From Chalciporus piperatus (Eukaryota; Basidiomycota; Agaricomycetes; Boletales; Boletaceae), in assembly GCA_038093975.1 (NCBI GenBank), contig JBBPTG010000143.1, forward strand, positions 1-63,609: a DNA stretch of 63,609 nucleotides, read 5' to 3'. The translations under genes were made by a program, and so were the position numbers. Shown piece by piece: positions 44,732 to 55,579 of this stretch (positions are counted from its first letter, which is position 1; each line of letters opens with the position of its first letter). The notes under the pieces were generated by a model. It was not told where the DNA came from, did no database searches, and was given only the letters and a program-made list of their open reading frames with translations.

Positions 44732-45560
44732 CATACAGTCGTAACACGAGCTCAAGAGATCGTGCATGGACATTTGGAGAGTGTAGAATATGAAGGCAAC
44801 GACTTACCAGATGTATTGAGTCGAGTCGAGGTCCCCAGCGGTCGAGAGGAGGAGCGGGAGAAGTCGGACAAAGAGAGCAGTGGCAATGAACGAGACAGCG
44901 AACCCGACGGCGACGACGACACAACGAGCGACATCGGTCGCGACTCACGACGCATACCCACTGGCACCTCCATCAGGAAAACCCTCCCCTGGATAATTGT
45001 ATAGAATAGTAGATATTTCCAAAGTAATTCTCACAAATACCAACTATTATTGACATTTCTTCATATTTCTAATATTTCTTCCAATTTTATCAACATAAGT
45101 AGCCCCCCCTTGTTATTCTCTGGATTTTCTGAAAAATCTTGATATTTCCATACAATTATCTTCAGAAAGACATTGTAATTAGCAGATATAATGTCATAAT
45201 AGTGTTCATATCAGCAGACTATATTCTGATAATACTGGCCATTCACTACTATTAAATCACACATAATCATGATGATTGAAAATGAATTTATTGATCACTA
45301 TCTACTACAGATCATGTACTACATCTACCAACTGCTATCAAGCAAGGTACAGCTGTTGAGGTGATGAGAGAGGGAGCAGAGATGGTGGGGGAATGAGCTT
45401 ACTTGTGGTGCTGGACAAACCCAGGGAGCAAGGTACAGCTGTTGATGGTGATGAGAGAGGAATCAGAGATGATGGGGGGGATGAGGTTACCTACAAGGTG
45501 TCCCAAGGCATGCACGAGCCAGCCAGTGAGGCTCATGAAAAGGTGTTGGTGAGGAGGTGG
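44732..45560. other. flank of copia-2: ORF remnant, AT-rich stretch, 88-bp tandem
   Basis: 44732-45002 is open (HTVVTRAQEIVHGH, then acidic low complexity), possibly a remnant of copia-1, but this is not certain. 45003-45340 is AT-rich without genes. 45340-45510 has an imperfect ~88-bp tandem duplication starting at AAGGTACAGCTGTTGA. Confidence 0.45.
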
Positions 45561-45639
45561 CATGAGGTGGCGGCGAGCTCGAACGACTGACCGGCTGTGT
45601 TCAAGGTGAGTGGATGTGGTGGGGGTGAGTGGGAACTTA

Positions 45640-46015
45640 CCTCGTGAGGCCGACGGGGCTGTTGAGCCCTCGCCGGCCGTGTTTTGATGTCGAGTGTTGA
45701 GGTTAAGGTGGGAGATGATGGTGGGGCATACAGCCTGAACGGCTGTATACTAGGTGAGAGGTGGTGGGTTGAGGAAAAACGAACCTTGTCATGCCGGCAG
45801 GGCTGTTGAGCCCACGCCGGCCGTATTGTTCGAGTTCGAGTGGGAGGTGGTGGTGGTGGTGGGGCAAACAGCCCGAGTGGCTGTATTTGAGGTGAGAGGT
45901 GCCAGTGGTGGTGGTGGGGTGAGTAGAAACTCACCTGTGACAGCTGGCGGGGCTGTTGAGCCCTCGCCGGCTGTTTTTTCGTGTCGAAGTTGGGTGGTTG
46001 AAGGTGGTGGGGCAA
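45640..46015 (+). repeat. GC-hairpin tandem units, third locus (three hairpins)
   Basis: Three more units of the family seen at 29.9-33.5 kb, with hairpins near 45651, 45793 and 45946 and the companion hairpin ACAGCC-CGAGT-GGCTGT near 45870. Interrupted on the right by the copia-3 LTR at 46021. Confidence 0.8.
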
Positions 46016-46020
46016 GCTTT

Positions 46021-46204
46021 TGTTGAGAGGGTTCCGATGAGGAACTACTTCTGGTGCTTACCTAGCAGTGAGGTTGTTGAGTAACTTCGAACGTTGTGGT
46101 TACAAGTCAAGTTGTATTGGAACTCAGATCGACTGAGTCCGAATGTGATATAGAACAAGCGTGGTAAATACCTTCTATACTAAGAATGTACGTTACGTTC
46201 AACA
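46021..46204 (-). repeat. copia-3 3' LTR
   Basis: Read on the minus strand it starts TGTTGAACGTAACG after a purine tract (AAGGGGGAG) and ends CTCTCAACA. 184 bp, related at its start to the copia-2 LTR but shorter and otherwise different. Confidence 0.8.
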
Positions 46205-46275
46205 CTCCCCCTTGCTAAGTGTACGGAGACGCGTAAGCATAAATGAGGACTTCCGCACGATAGGTATCGGCGAGA

Positions 46276-48585
46276 TCAACTGGTGTAGAATACCAGACTG
46301 AGTTCGGAGCGGAACTTCTCAAATTTGACATGTCCGAGGTTCTTTGTCAACATGTCCGCTGGATTGTCAGTCCCAGGGATGTAGAAGAGTTCTACTTCTT
46401 TCCACTTCATTACGGCGTCACGTATAAAGAAGTACCGTAGTGGAATATGTTTATTACGCTTCTCGGTAACGGGATTTTCACCCATGAATAGTGATCCTTG
46501 GTTGTCACCACAGACCGGTATAGCTTTTAGCTTATAACCTAGTTCTGAGAACATGTGGTGTATCCAGGATACTTGTCGTGTGCAATCGCTCAATGCCATG
46601 TACTCAGCCTCTGTAGAGTTGAGGACGGTAGAGCTCTGCAAGTGCGAATTCCAAAGGAAAGCACCATCCGCAAGTTTCAGGAAGAATCCTGTCTGCGAGT
46701 GTCTTGTGATGGGGTCTTGGCCCCAATCAGAGTCGGTACAGGCAAAAATGCTGTTGCCAGATGCACCATTAAAGGTAAGGGAGTATTGACGAGTACCAAC
46801 GAGGTATCGACATACGTACATGGCCCTGTCCAAGTGCTCCTTAGTAGGATTGGCAGACTGCCTTGCAAGTTGGGTAACTGCGTAGGCGATGTCTGGGCGT
46901 GTACCTAACATCAGGTATAATAACGAGCCTATCACCGTTTGAAAGCGCGTCCGCAATTCGAAGTTAATGGGGGCAACATTCTTCTCTGGGTAATAACCCT
47001 GAGGAAGTGGAGTGGGTGCGGCTTTAGCATTCGTCATGCCGAAGCGTTCAAGCACCTTGTCGAGGTATTTGCACTGATCAATGTGCAGCTTTGTGCCTTC
47101 TCGACGAAGATTCATCCCAAGGAACTCTTTAGGTTCCCCGAGGTCTCGACATTCCCATGTCTTCATGAATGTGGCCTTTAGCTTGTCTACGACAGCTTTG
47201 TTAGGTCCACAGAAGAGGGCGTCATCAACGTAGACAATCGCAATGATGATATCATTTCCATTGCGGTATATGAACAGGCCGGCGTCAGTCTTGAGCCTTG
47301 TGAAGCCAAGTTCAGCCATAGACTTGTCTAACGTGCGCCACCAGGATAATCCTGCTTGTTTGAGGCCGTATATAGCACGTAGTAGTCTTAGGACTTTGCC
47401 TTTTTTATCGGGTGGCGTAAAACCCTCAGGAAACTCCATGTAGAGTTCCTCTTCCAGTTTGCCGTATAGATAGGCAGATCGTACGTCGAGACCGGTGATG
47501 TACCAGTTCTCTAATGTAGAAAGGGCGAGCATACACCGCACCGTTTCGTATCGTACGACTGGGGAGAAGATCTGATCGTAGTCTACGCCTTCAACCTGTG
47601 AGAAGCCTTTGGCTACTAGGCGAGCGCGTTTACGACCGTCAGACTTGACGTTGAATACCCAGCGATTTTTAATGATCTTACGATCAGCTGGTCGATCTAC
47701 AATCTCGTAAACCTTGCGATCTTTGAGCATCTGAAGCTCTGTTTCGCAGGCTTGTCGCCAGAGTTTTTCTTCCTCGGCAGGAAGTTTGAGTATATCACGG
47801 AATTTCCATTCGCGATAGTTGGGATTACTCATTTCATCCGGAATATAAGCACGAGAGCAAAGATAGTTAATCAATGCTTCTTCCCCTTCCCTGGTTATGC
47901 GTTCGATCTCGTCTTCCGAAGGATCAGAGTCGGGCATGGAACCTGGGATCGGTTGTTCACGCTGCGGTTCTCGTGATGGTTCGCCGTGTCCGATAAGCTT
48001 CTCCCAGCGAGATCTCTTCTCAATGTCCTTAATTTGTTGTAAAGGATGACGATCTTCGCCATAGACGTTCCCAGGACGAGTAGGGGGTCGGCGTTCACGT
48101 TGAGATCGGCGAGGTGGAGCGGGAGGTGGTCCAGCTGGTGGACGAGCAGATGGCGGTGTGACAGGAGGTGCAGGTGCAGGTGCAGGTGGGGTTTCCGGGC
48201 GTGCTGGCTGTGGATCAGGGGCGGGTTTAACCACATCAGACTGATCGTCAGAGGAGTCAGAGTCGGTAGACTCGTTTTCATCATCGGTGTGTCGATGTGT
48301 TTCAGTGGGTGGGTGGCTTACGGGCCTGTGAGGGCGTGCACCGGAACACTTTGGAAACAAATGCTCATCAAAGATGGCATGTGCTGACGTGTGCATGGAG
48401 TTGTTCACCTCAGTCACCACTTTTCGGCGGCAATAGAGGGTCATTGAGACCCATTTCCGTTGTAGGCAACAAATGGTCTCTTTGATGGCACATCGCGGAG
48501 GTCTAAATATAGCACGTGAATCTGTCCGTTTGGGCCCTCGCCTTGCCTCCAGCGGCGCCTCAATAGCAGTACCTTTGAACTGCAT
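46276..48585 (-). pseudogene. copia-3: 5'-truncated copia RT/RNase H
   Basis: 769-residue frame. Clear copia homology starts at about 48405 (NNSMHTSAHAIFDEHLFPKC), the segment after the integrase core; the first ~60 residues are not clearly copia. A proline-rich spacer leads to RT (KNRWVFNVKSDGRKRARL, DQIFSPVVRYETVRCMLAL, YGLKQAGLSWW, IVYVDDALFCG) and RNase H (CTDSDWGQD, NSTEAEYMAL, CGDNQGSLF), ending FYTS. Gag, protease, integrase core and 5' LTR are absent, so it cannot move by itself. The RT-RNase H frame itself is undamaged. It keeps Arg where copia-2 has its stop. Confidence 0.85.
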
Positions 48586-48715
48586 CTGCGGTCCTTTGTG
48601 CGTCCTCGTTCTGCATTTTTAGCAGGCCCGATGTGGATGTTTTGAACATGAGATATGTCTTTTTGTGGTGCCACCACCACCACATTCCGCACCTCTTCCT
48701 GCTGGCCACAACACC

Positions 48716-51700
48716 ATGCGTACAAGGCCCGGCACTCGAGCCGCCCAGACGGCCACGAAGGGTCTTGGGCAGCACTTTGAAAGCCCCAAGCGTCCTAGGG
48801 ACAAAAGAAAGACGCAGGGACTTGTTCCCGTCCCCATAATCGATATCAGACGCCGCCGTCTACTTGCCAGACTCAACGAACTGGACTCCGAACAGCCCCC
48901 CGAGATGCAGAACGAAGCAGACAACCCTTGCGACGACATATTGGATGATGATATCGAAATCGATGACGGCTCCCATTTTTTCGACCCAACCGACGCTGAC
49001 TACATCCCCAGTGACTACAAAGACTCGAGCGGGCATTTCATCCCACCCGAAGCTGATGTCGATCCCCAAGATGTTTCAGGTGCTGACAAGGCATCCAACG
49101 TCAGCAAGCGATGTATTCTTCCTGATCCCCCCGCCGAACGTTTGTATGCCAGCTGGAAAACACTTATTCCTACCCTTGTCGAGTTCCATCAGCATTACAC
49201 ATCGAGGACGTTGGGTAAACCATTGCCAATTCCCCCCACATCAATTTCTCTATGCAACCAGACATCCTGCTATCCCAAAACCTCGAAAATACTTGGGCTC
49301 TTCCTCGACCGTATGTTTCTTGCATTTTCTCTGTCACTGCATGACCCGACTATCAATAGATTTCGAAACCATTCAAATTACTAGTTGCCAATGCTCCACT
49401 GTTCCTCAAGTGCTCGTCCATCACGGACTCTTCCCAACCGCCCCCTCTCAGCCTCGCATGGCAGTCTCCATTGAGCTCCTATCCTTCTATCGCGCATTAT
49501 TTGAGCGATCGTGTGATGCCGTTAATGCTCTCGCATCGGCATTACACACGCACTACATTCGGCGGGGTTTCCGTGTGGTCAACAAGAGTGTGAGTACAGG
49601 TCCCTTACATTTCTGCTCAAACTCGAACACGACCTCCAGGGTGAGCCAGTCCAAGACCCCTTCCGACGCAGTTTGGGATCGGCTGTACAGTGGTTCGACG
49701 TGTTGCAGGTCGAGGTGGAACGCCGCATTGAAGCTGCTGTTCAAGCTTGCCGTGACCGTATCGTTGCCGCAAAGCCCCACCAAAGCCTAACGCCATCCTT
49801 TGATCCGCGATATCTCAGTCGACATCCAGTCACGCCGAAGAAAACCCCCCAAACATTGTCTGTTACCTCCACCCCTACACCAGCTACTCCCATGTCCTCC
49901 GCGTCAGCTTTGACTTCGGCGTCACAGCCGATGCTCAAACCTGGGAGTTGCTCTTCTATTCTCGTTCAACGCTGTCCTGCTTGTTTTGGAGGCACCGTTT
50001 TTGGTAGATCTACGCAGGGTCCTCAAGGGGGCGACATCCACGTGGCCACTGATGGAAATTTCCATCATCGCCACCGACGATCTGCCGGAGATAGTCCATC
50101 GTTCTATGACCCGGCATATTTCCTTCCGAAGCAGCAGGTAGACGCAATGGGAACTCATATTGCCAAGCAGAGGAAGAAGCCCCCGAGAGCCCGCCCAATC
50201 ACCGTTCCTGACGAGGCCATCGATTCCTGTGAATCTTCTTACGAAGCTGCTGACGGGAAGAAGCAAAAGACGTCCATGGAAAGCTTTGATGATACAGGGG
50301 TGATGGCATTGATCTGTCGCCATGACATTCCCCTGTTCTTGGCCAATATTGACACCCCGGGCGAGCAACAGAAGTATGCGCTGGCACTGATCGCACATCT
50401 ATTTTCCCTCTTGCCTCCGCACGCAACGGCTGTCGTGCTCTATGACGTCGGATGTGTATTAGATAGGACACTTTCACTTGTAAGCTGTCGTATCACTCTA
50501 GATGTCGTGTTCCTACTCAAAAATCTGCAGTACACCATTCTTTCCGATGATGTCGTCCATCGCATCAGGTTCGCTACCACGGCCATGCATGCATACGGCC
50601 ATGAGTGGGCATGTCAGCTGGCGTACAATCCACGGCTGTGTGTTGGAATGGGGCTTTCGGATGGCGAAGGAACTGAGCGATTGTGGTCTCGACTCATCAA
50701 ATTGATCGGGATCGAGCGTTCGGCGTCGGTAAGCAACTTATCTAATAGTAGGAATATTGCTGATGTGGCTGCCAGCGGCAACGTCGTATATGGCTGATCG
50801 ACCGTCAATTGGCCGCCGTTGGTGGCGAGATGCGCGCAGACCTAGGTGACTGGATTAAGCGACGACTTCGGCGCGGAGTCCAAGGTCAGGGCAAGACAGC
50901 AGAGAATCGTTTGGAAGATTGTGGCGTTGACATCTCAGAACTGGAGAAGCAGTGGGCTTCTCAGAAGATTCTGCAGCTCTCCTTACGAGCCCGTACATCC
51001 TTTTTGTGCATCCCTTCGCTTTGAGAAGCTGATTTCCATTACATCACATAGATGCTCCCACGCGCCTCAAAAAGGAACTGGATACTGTCCTGGCACTACA
51101 AGCGGACATCGACACGACTGACAGAGCGATTCACGCTGCCAGGGCAGCCATACAGAAAGGCGCCATCTCCGAGGATACCACCGCAGCGTTGGACAGCCTC
51201 GAGAGCACTCACAACCGGCTTCTTACGAAGGTCGATGCACTGTATGCATCACTCAACGTCAGCGACAAGTTCCCTGAGCTCGAGGGCGTACGGCTAGACT
51301 TCGTCCGGACTTTGCTGTTAGCGCGCGATCTAAAGATCAACATACGAAAACGCGCTATCGGTAGTTTTTTCGAGTGGGATAAACTCGACAGAGCGGTAGG
51401 TGGAGCTCAACAGGCTTTAGGTGCGTAGCTTCCTTTGAGAAATTTGATATTCTGACTGCTCGAAGGCACGAAGTTACATCAACAGACACGCAAAGCTATC
51501 TCGAAACGGCAACCTGCTCTTATGAGTGCCATACGTAAGTTCAACGCGTACTGTGAAGAGTTAGAAGGGCTTCACGATCCTATCTGGAACATTCCGCTGC
51601 CGAGCCCCCTGCCGACCAAACTCAATGATCTCCGAAACGACCAAACTTTGATGGAAGATGTATGGATTACCCCTACCGAGGGCCAGATCCCGCGCTGGAT

Positions 51701-53151
51701 GGAGGATGAGGCTGTGCGGGAAGGTATTCGTGCGATGTTGAAGCGCGACCGCTGCATCGAAGAGCAGCGCCGATTGGGCATAGAAGCAGATAACCTTTGC
51801 CGGTGGTATGGTGCGGAGCTTGCTGCGATTGAGCTCGCACTGCGTACCGCTGAAAGTAAGTCTGTTCGGGGTAGCCTTGATTTCAGCTCATATGATTTTT
51901 AGACGCTATCTTCTATGTGGCCTTACGACAGCGCCGAGAGGACATCTTGTCCCTGAGCTCCCGCTGGCCCAATCCGCTGGTCTCATCCCGCCGATTTGAG
52001 ACTCATACCGACGAGGCAATCACATTAGCTCAAAGGCTGTCAGGTGGTAGTCCCGAAATTTCCCTAGTTTGGATTAACACAACAACAGTTGAAGTCCCAG
52101 ACATCGCACCCGAAGAAGCGGATGTCCATTTTTTTGCCCCCCAAGAAGCGCCGGGTGAACCCGAGCAAGTGGTCCTTCTCGATTATTTCACAGACGCTCC
52201 CCTCGGGCGCGCGGACGAAGACGAACCTGTTGTACAGCCTACAATCGTGGCGGAGATAATATGGGATATGCACAAGGTACGTCTCATAGCCCATTCACAC
52301 CCACTGTCTCACTACTTTCACAGCACATCGCTCTCGACACAACACCTCTCCCTCCCCGTCCCTCGAGTGTTCACGTTGACGAGGCCACAAGGGTGCATGA
52401 ACCCCAAGATGGATTTCCGGGGCTCACTTTTGAACCGCGGGAGCTTGCAATCCTTGCTTCTCCCAATGCGTGCCTGAATGATTGTTGCATAAATGGATGT
52501 ATCCCGCTTCTCTTCTCGAGCATCAAGCCGCTCCATGCTCATCGATTCGCCGTCCTTTCAACCCACGATCTGCCCCGAATTCGACGCAATGCATCCGATC
52601 ACGACCTTTGGAGAGTTACCTCACGGACAAAATTCTGGGAGAAGGACCTCTGGCTCATTCCCATTCACAGGCCTGCTCCAGAAAATCATTGGGTTTTCTG
52701 CTTCGCTGACTTTTCTTGTCGGGAACTTCGCCTCTTTGATAGCCTCGGTCAACTGAAGCCTTGGGAAGCAGATGTCCCTGTAAGGCTTAACTTTTATTTT
52801 GTAGTATGGACGCTCACGATGGCGCAGGATGTGATGCGAATGATTACCCGCTTACTGACCATCGCCAAGAAGAAGCATCCCGATGACGTTCAGCTCGACG
52901 GCCAACCTTGGATTGCGTATCCTACCACAGTATGTTCGTCAGTCTAGACTCTACCTTCTTCTTCGCTGACCATTTCATCCATTAAGATGTCCCCCTTGCA
53001 GACAAATGGTTACGACTGTGGGGTGTGGGTTTTAGCAACTGTTGCAGCGGTGTTGCGAGGGTACAATGCTACGGGACTTGAGGAAGCAGACATAGCTCGC
53101 TTCCGCCATTACCTACATCATCTTGTACTCGACCTACCTACCTTGTCATAA
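48716..53151 (+). CDS. KDZ-superfamily transposase fused to a Ulp1-type (C48) cysteine protease
   Basis: Eleven exons (48716-49310, 49360-49589, 49640-50479, 50531-50728, 50776-50992, 51052-51420, 51466-51855, 51903-52276, 52324-52779, 52828-52929, 52987-53151) give 1311 residues with no stop. N-terminal cysteine cluster: ISLCNQTSC, later SCQCSTVPQVLVHHGL. RNase H-fold catalytic residues: D413 in DGNFHHRHRR, D544 in LYDVGCVLDRT, E604 in DGEGTERLWSR. A long helical linker follows. The protease domain holds His1193 (PENHWVF), Asp1210 (RLFDSLGQ) and Cys1268 (TNGYDCGVWVL), a complete triad. Introns at 50480-50530 and 52780-52827 are multiples of three without stops. A start further upstream at 48665 is possible. 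Confidence 0.88.
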
Positions 53152-54203
53152 TTTCCAATTCCTGAAGTTGTCCCGAATGAACGATCCAAAATTAAGACTG
53201 ATGTCATGCAGGTCAAGCAGCCAATCAACGTATGAATAAATCTCCTATCAAATAGCAGTCTGAGATGTAAACATATGTACCAGGGCCGTGACAACACATG
53301 GCTCCAATCAGGCAGCGCGAATGGGGGGCCATGATATCATTCCAGCTGGCAGAGGAACTATGGACGGGAAAAGGTGGTTCAGTGTAGATCGCATAGTAGG
53401 GAGCTTGAAACTGAGTACGTTTGCAACTGGCAGCTGCACACGAGTTCCACTTTGAAGCAGTGGACAGCAACAATTATTATAAACCTGAGTCGTTACAACC
53501 GAGCACAGATTTGTAGCGCTACTCTAATGATACATTATCTCGTGCAGCCCAATGTAATAGTTTCTGTCAACGAATAGCACTCTGATTCCACACAATTAAG
53601 ACTTAATGATGGTTCACGTTTTGTCGGACCAGTAGCCTAGTGTTTCTAGTCATGCTTTCACTAGTTTGCGCACATCATTTACTACAGGACTAGTGATACC
53701 TACTACAGGACTAATGATACGAATAGAAACAGCCCTTTGGGCTGCCCCAGCGGCGGCGGCAAGGCAGAGGACGCTCAGTAGTAGCCCGCAGCAGAAGATG
53801 CCGAGACGGCCCATGAGCGTTTGAGGAGTTCGCTTTCAATAGTTTGCGCACATCATTTACTACAGGACTAGTGATACCTACTACAGGACTAATGATACGA
53901 ATAGAAACAGCCCTTTGGGCTGCCCCAGCAGCGGCGGCAAGGCAGAGGACGCTCAGTTAGCCCGCAGCGGAAGATGCCGAGACGGCCAGTTCGGAACTTG
54001 GCAGAATTTCTGTTCTGATGATACTGAGTTTTCTGTCCATCTTTCCGTTGTCACGGCCAACGCAGTCACCTTGTGATTTGGATATCAAGCAAGCTGCTTC
54101 CTGCTGTTACACATCGACACATATGATTCAAGACAGTTGCACAAAACAAAACGGGTACGAGATATCTTTATGTACGGCGGCTGATACGATATTATGAGCC
54201 CTA
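53152..54203. other. gap downstream of the KDZ gene, with a tandem duplication
   Basis: No gene. Holds a direct repeat: 53654-53811 and 53832-53986, nearly identical, each with the hairpin CAGCCCTTTGGGCTG. Confidence 0.7.
53654..53986 (+). repeat. ~156-bp tandem duplication with hairpin
   Basis: Copy 1 (158 bp) and copy 2 (155 bp) differ by a few bases, notably a 3-bp indel in a TAG run. Each contains two ACTACAGGACTA words and CAGCCCTTTGGGCTGCCCC. May mark an internal or terminal region of the KDZ element. Confidence 0.8.
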
Positions 54204-54899
54204 CTACTCCAACCAGCGTGCGCCCTCGTTGTCAATGGCATGCCTCATCTGCACGAAGGCATCGGCCATCGATTTAAGCCGGATACACGCGTAACCGCTA
54301 ACCTTGTTGACGTGCGGAGCAGCGCTTGGCCTAAAGTGAGTTCGACGTTGTCAGTTTCGAGCGCCAAAAGTGCGGACTAAGAAGCATACCAAGTAGGGAA
54401 GATACCAACACGACGACCACGAGTCACGAGATTGACATCACCTTCCGTATCGGGGTGGGGAATGTCGAAGACGAAGTTGTTGTACATCTGTTGCCTACGT
54501 CCATCGAGAGTGAGTTCTCCAGGCACAAACAGGTGAACCGGCCCCCTGGGGTTCACACCCTCCATTGCGGCGGCTTCCACATTGACGACGATAGGCGTCA
54601 ACGGTTCAGCTGTCAACGGTTCAGCGCCCTGGGCAATTGCCTTGGAGGTGTCGGAGACCTCAGAAGACGGAGTGCCCTCCGCTTCGTTTTTCACGAGGAA
54701 ATCGATGAGACTATGGGCATTATCTGTGCAGACTGCCAAACTCTCAAGCAACTTCGTAAGAAGTTCTATCAACTCTTATCAGCCTTGTTGCCATCTGACA
54801 TGGCTTCCACTTACTAAGCTCAGGTTTGCTGATGGACATGGCAGCCAATTGTTCCGCGAGGTCAGGTGATGGTGAATGAGAAACAGTGGGAGGAGTCAT
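54204..54899 (-). CDS. viroplasmin/RNase H1 N-terminal-like small protein
   Basis: Three exons (54815-54899, 54390-54774, 54204-54330) give 198 residues. The N-terminus is MTPPTVSHSPSPDLAEQLAA, then a helical stretch (LIELLTKLLESLAV). The C-terminal third has the pattern of the viroplasmin-like fold found at the front of RNase H1 (RGRRVGIFPTW, then VNKVSGYACIRLKSMADAFV), which binds RNA/DNA hybrids or dsRNA in that enzyme. There is no RNase H catalytic domain. It lies between the KDZ gene and a large ORF in the opposite orientation, suggesting passenger status, but this may equally be a host gene or another remnant. Confidence 0.6.
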
Positions 54900-55579
54900 G
54901 GTTAAACGATGAGAGTGAAGACGACAAGATACAGAGGCAAGTGACAAAAGCTCTGATGGTTCGACGCTGAGCGCTGAGAGCCGACCTCTTTTATAGATCG
55001 CAAGACGCCACTTGACGTACTTCGGAGGTCGGTGTCTACTCTCTGTTGGGTCCCAAGCCAGTGGATACGGCCGTTCCTTCTCTGGGTATTAGGTGAGCAT
55101 CCGTAGACGTAGGCCTGGCGGTGGTTGGAGATCGCACCAAGAAGGTGTTAAGAAAAGGAAGTATTACTCTTCCAAAGCTGGTAGCCTCGAGGTGCATCCT
55201 CATTTACCTCCGTGCTGGTAGCCCCGAGGTGCGTCCTCATTGACCTCCGTGCTGGTAGCCTCGAGGTGCGTCCGTCCTCGTTTATCTTCTTTCTTGTTCT
55301 CATTTCTTCTCATCCGCTCACCGAATCAGACTCCCTTCTCTTTGCATTGCAGTCCTGTCAACAGCTCCGCCCATTGAAACCAATGTTTCGCTCAGCGGGC
55401 TTGATCGTGTCAAGGTCACAGGCTCATAAGGAGTCCTCGTGGGCCAACAGGGTGCCTCCCTCTGCGCCCGTTTTTTTTTTCCCTCTGCGCCCGTTTTTTT
55501 GGGGGGCCTGACTTTGTGCTGGTATGTCCCTTTCCCGACATTTCTTCAAATTTCTAACTCATCTCACCTCCAAAGTGCA
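54900..55579. other. divergent intergenic region with a ~40-bp minisatellite
   Basis: About 680 bases between two divergent starts. 55177-55280 holds about three copies of a ~40-bp unit (GCTGGTAGCCTCGAGGTGC). 55468-55500 has a T-rich duplicated segment (CTCTGCGCCCGTTTTTTT). Confidence 0.6.
55177..55280 (+). repeat. ~40-bp minisatellite, about three copies
   Basis: Unit GCTGGTAGCC(T/C)CGAGGTGC followed by TCCTCATT and ACCTCCGT. Third copy partial. Confidence 0.75.

Noticed and set aside
44762..45004. 80-aa acidic frame after the copia-2 3' LTR as an independent gene
   Set aside because: Low complexity, no upstream promoter other than the LTR; more likely a remnant of the interrupted element.
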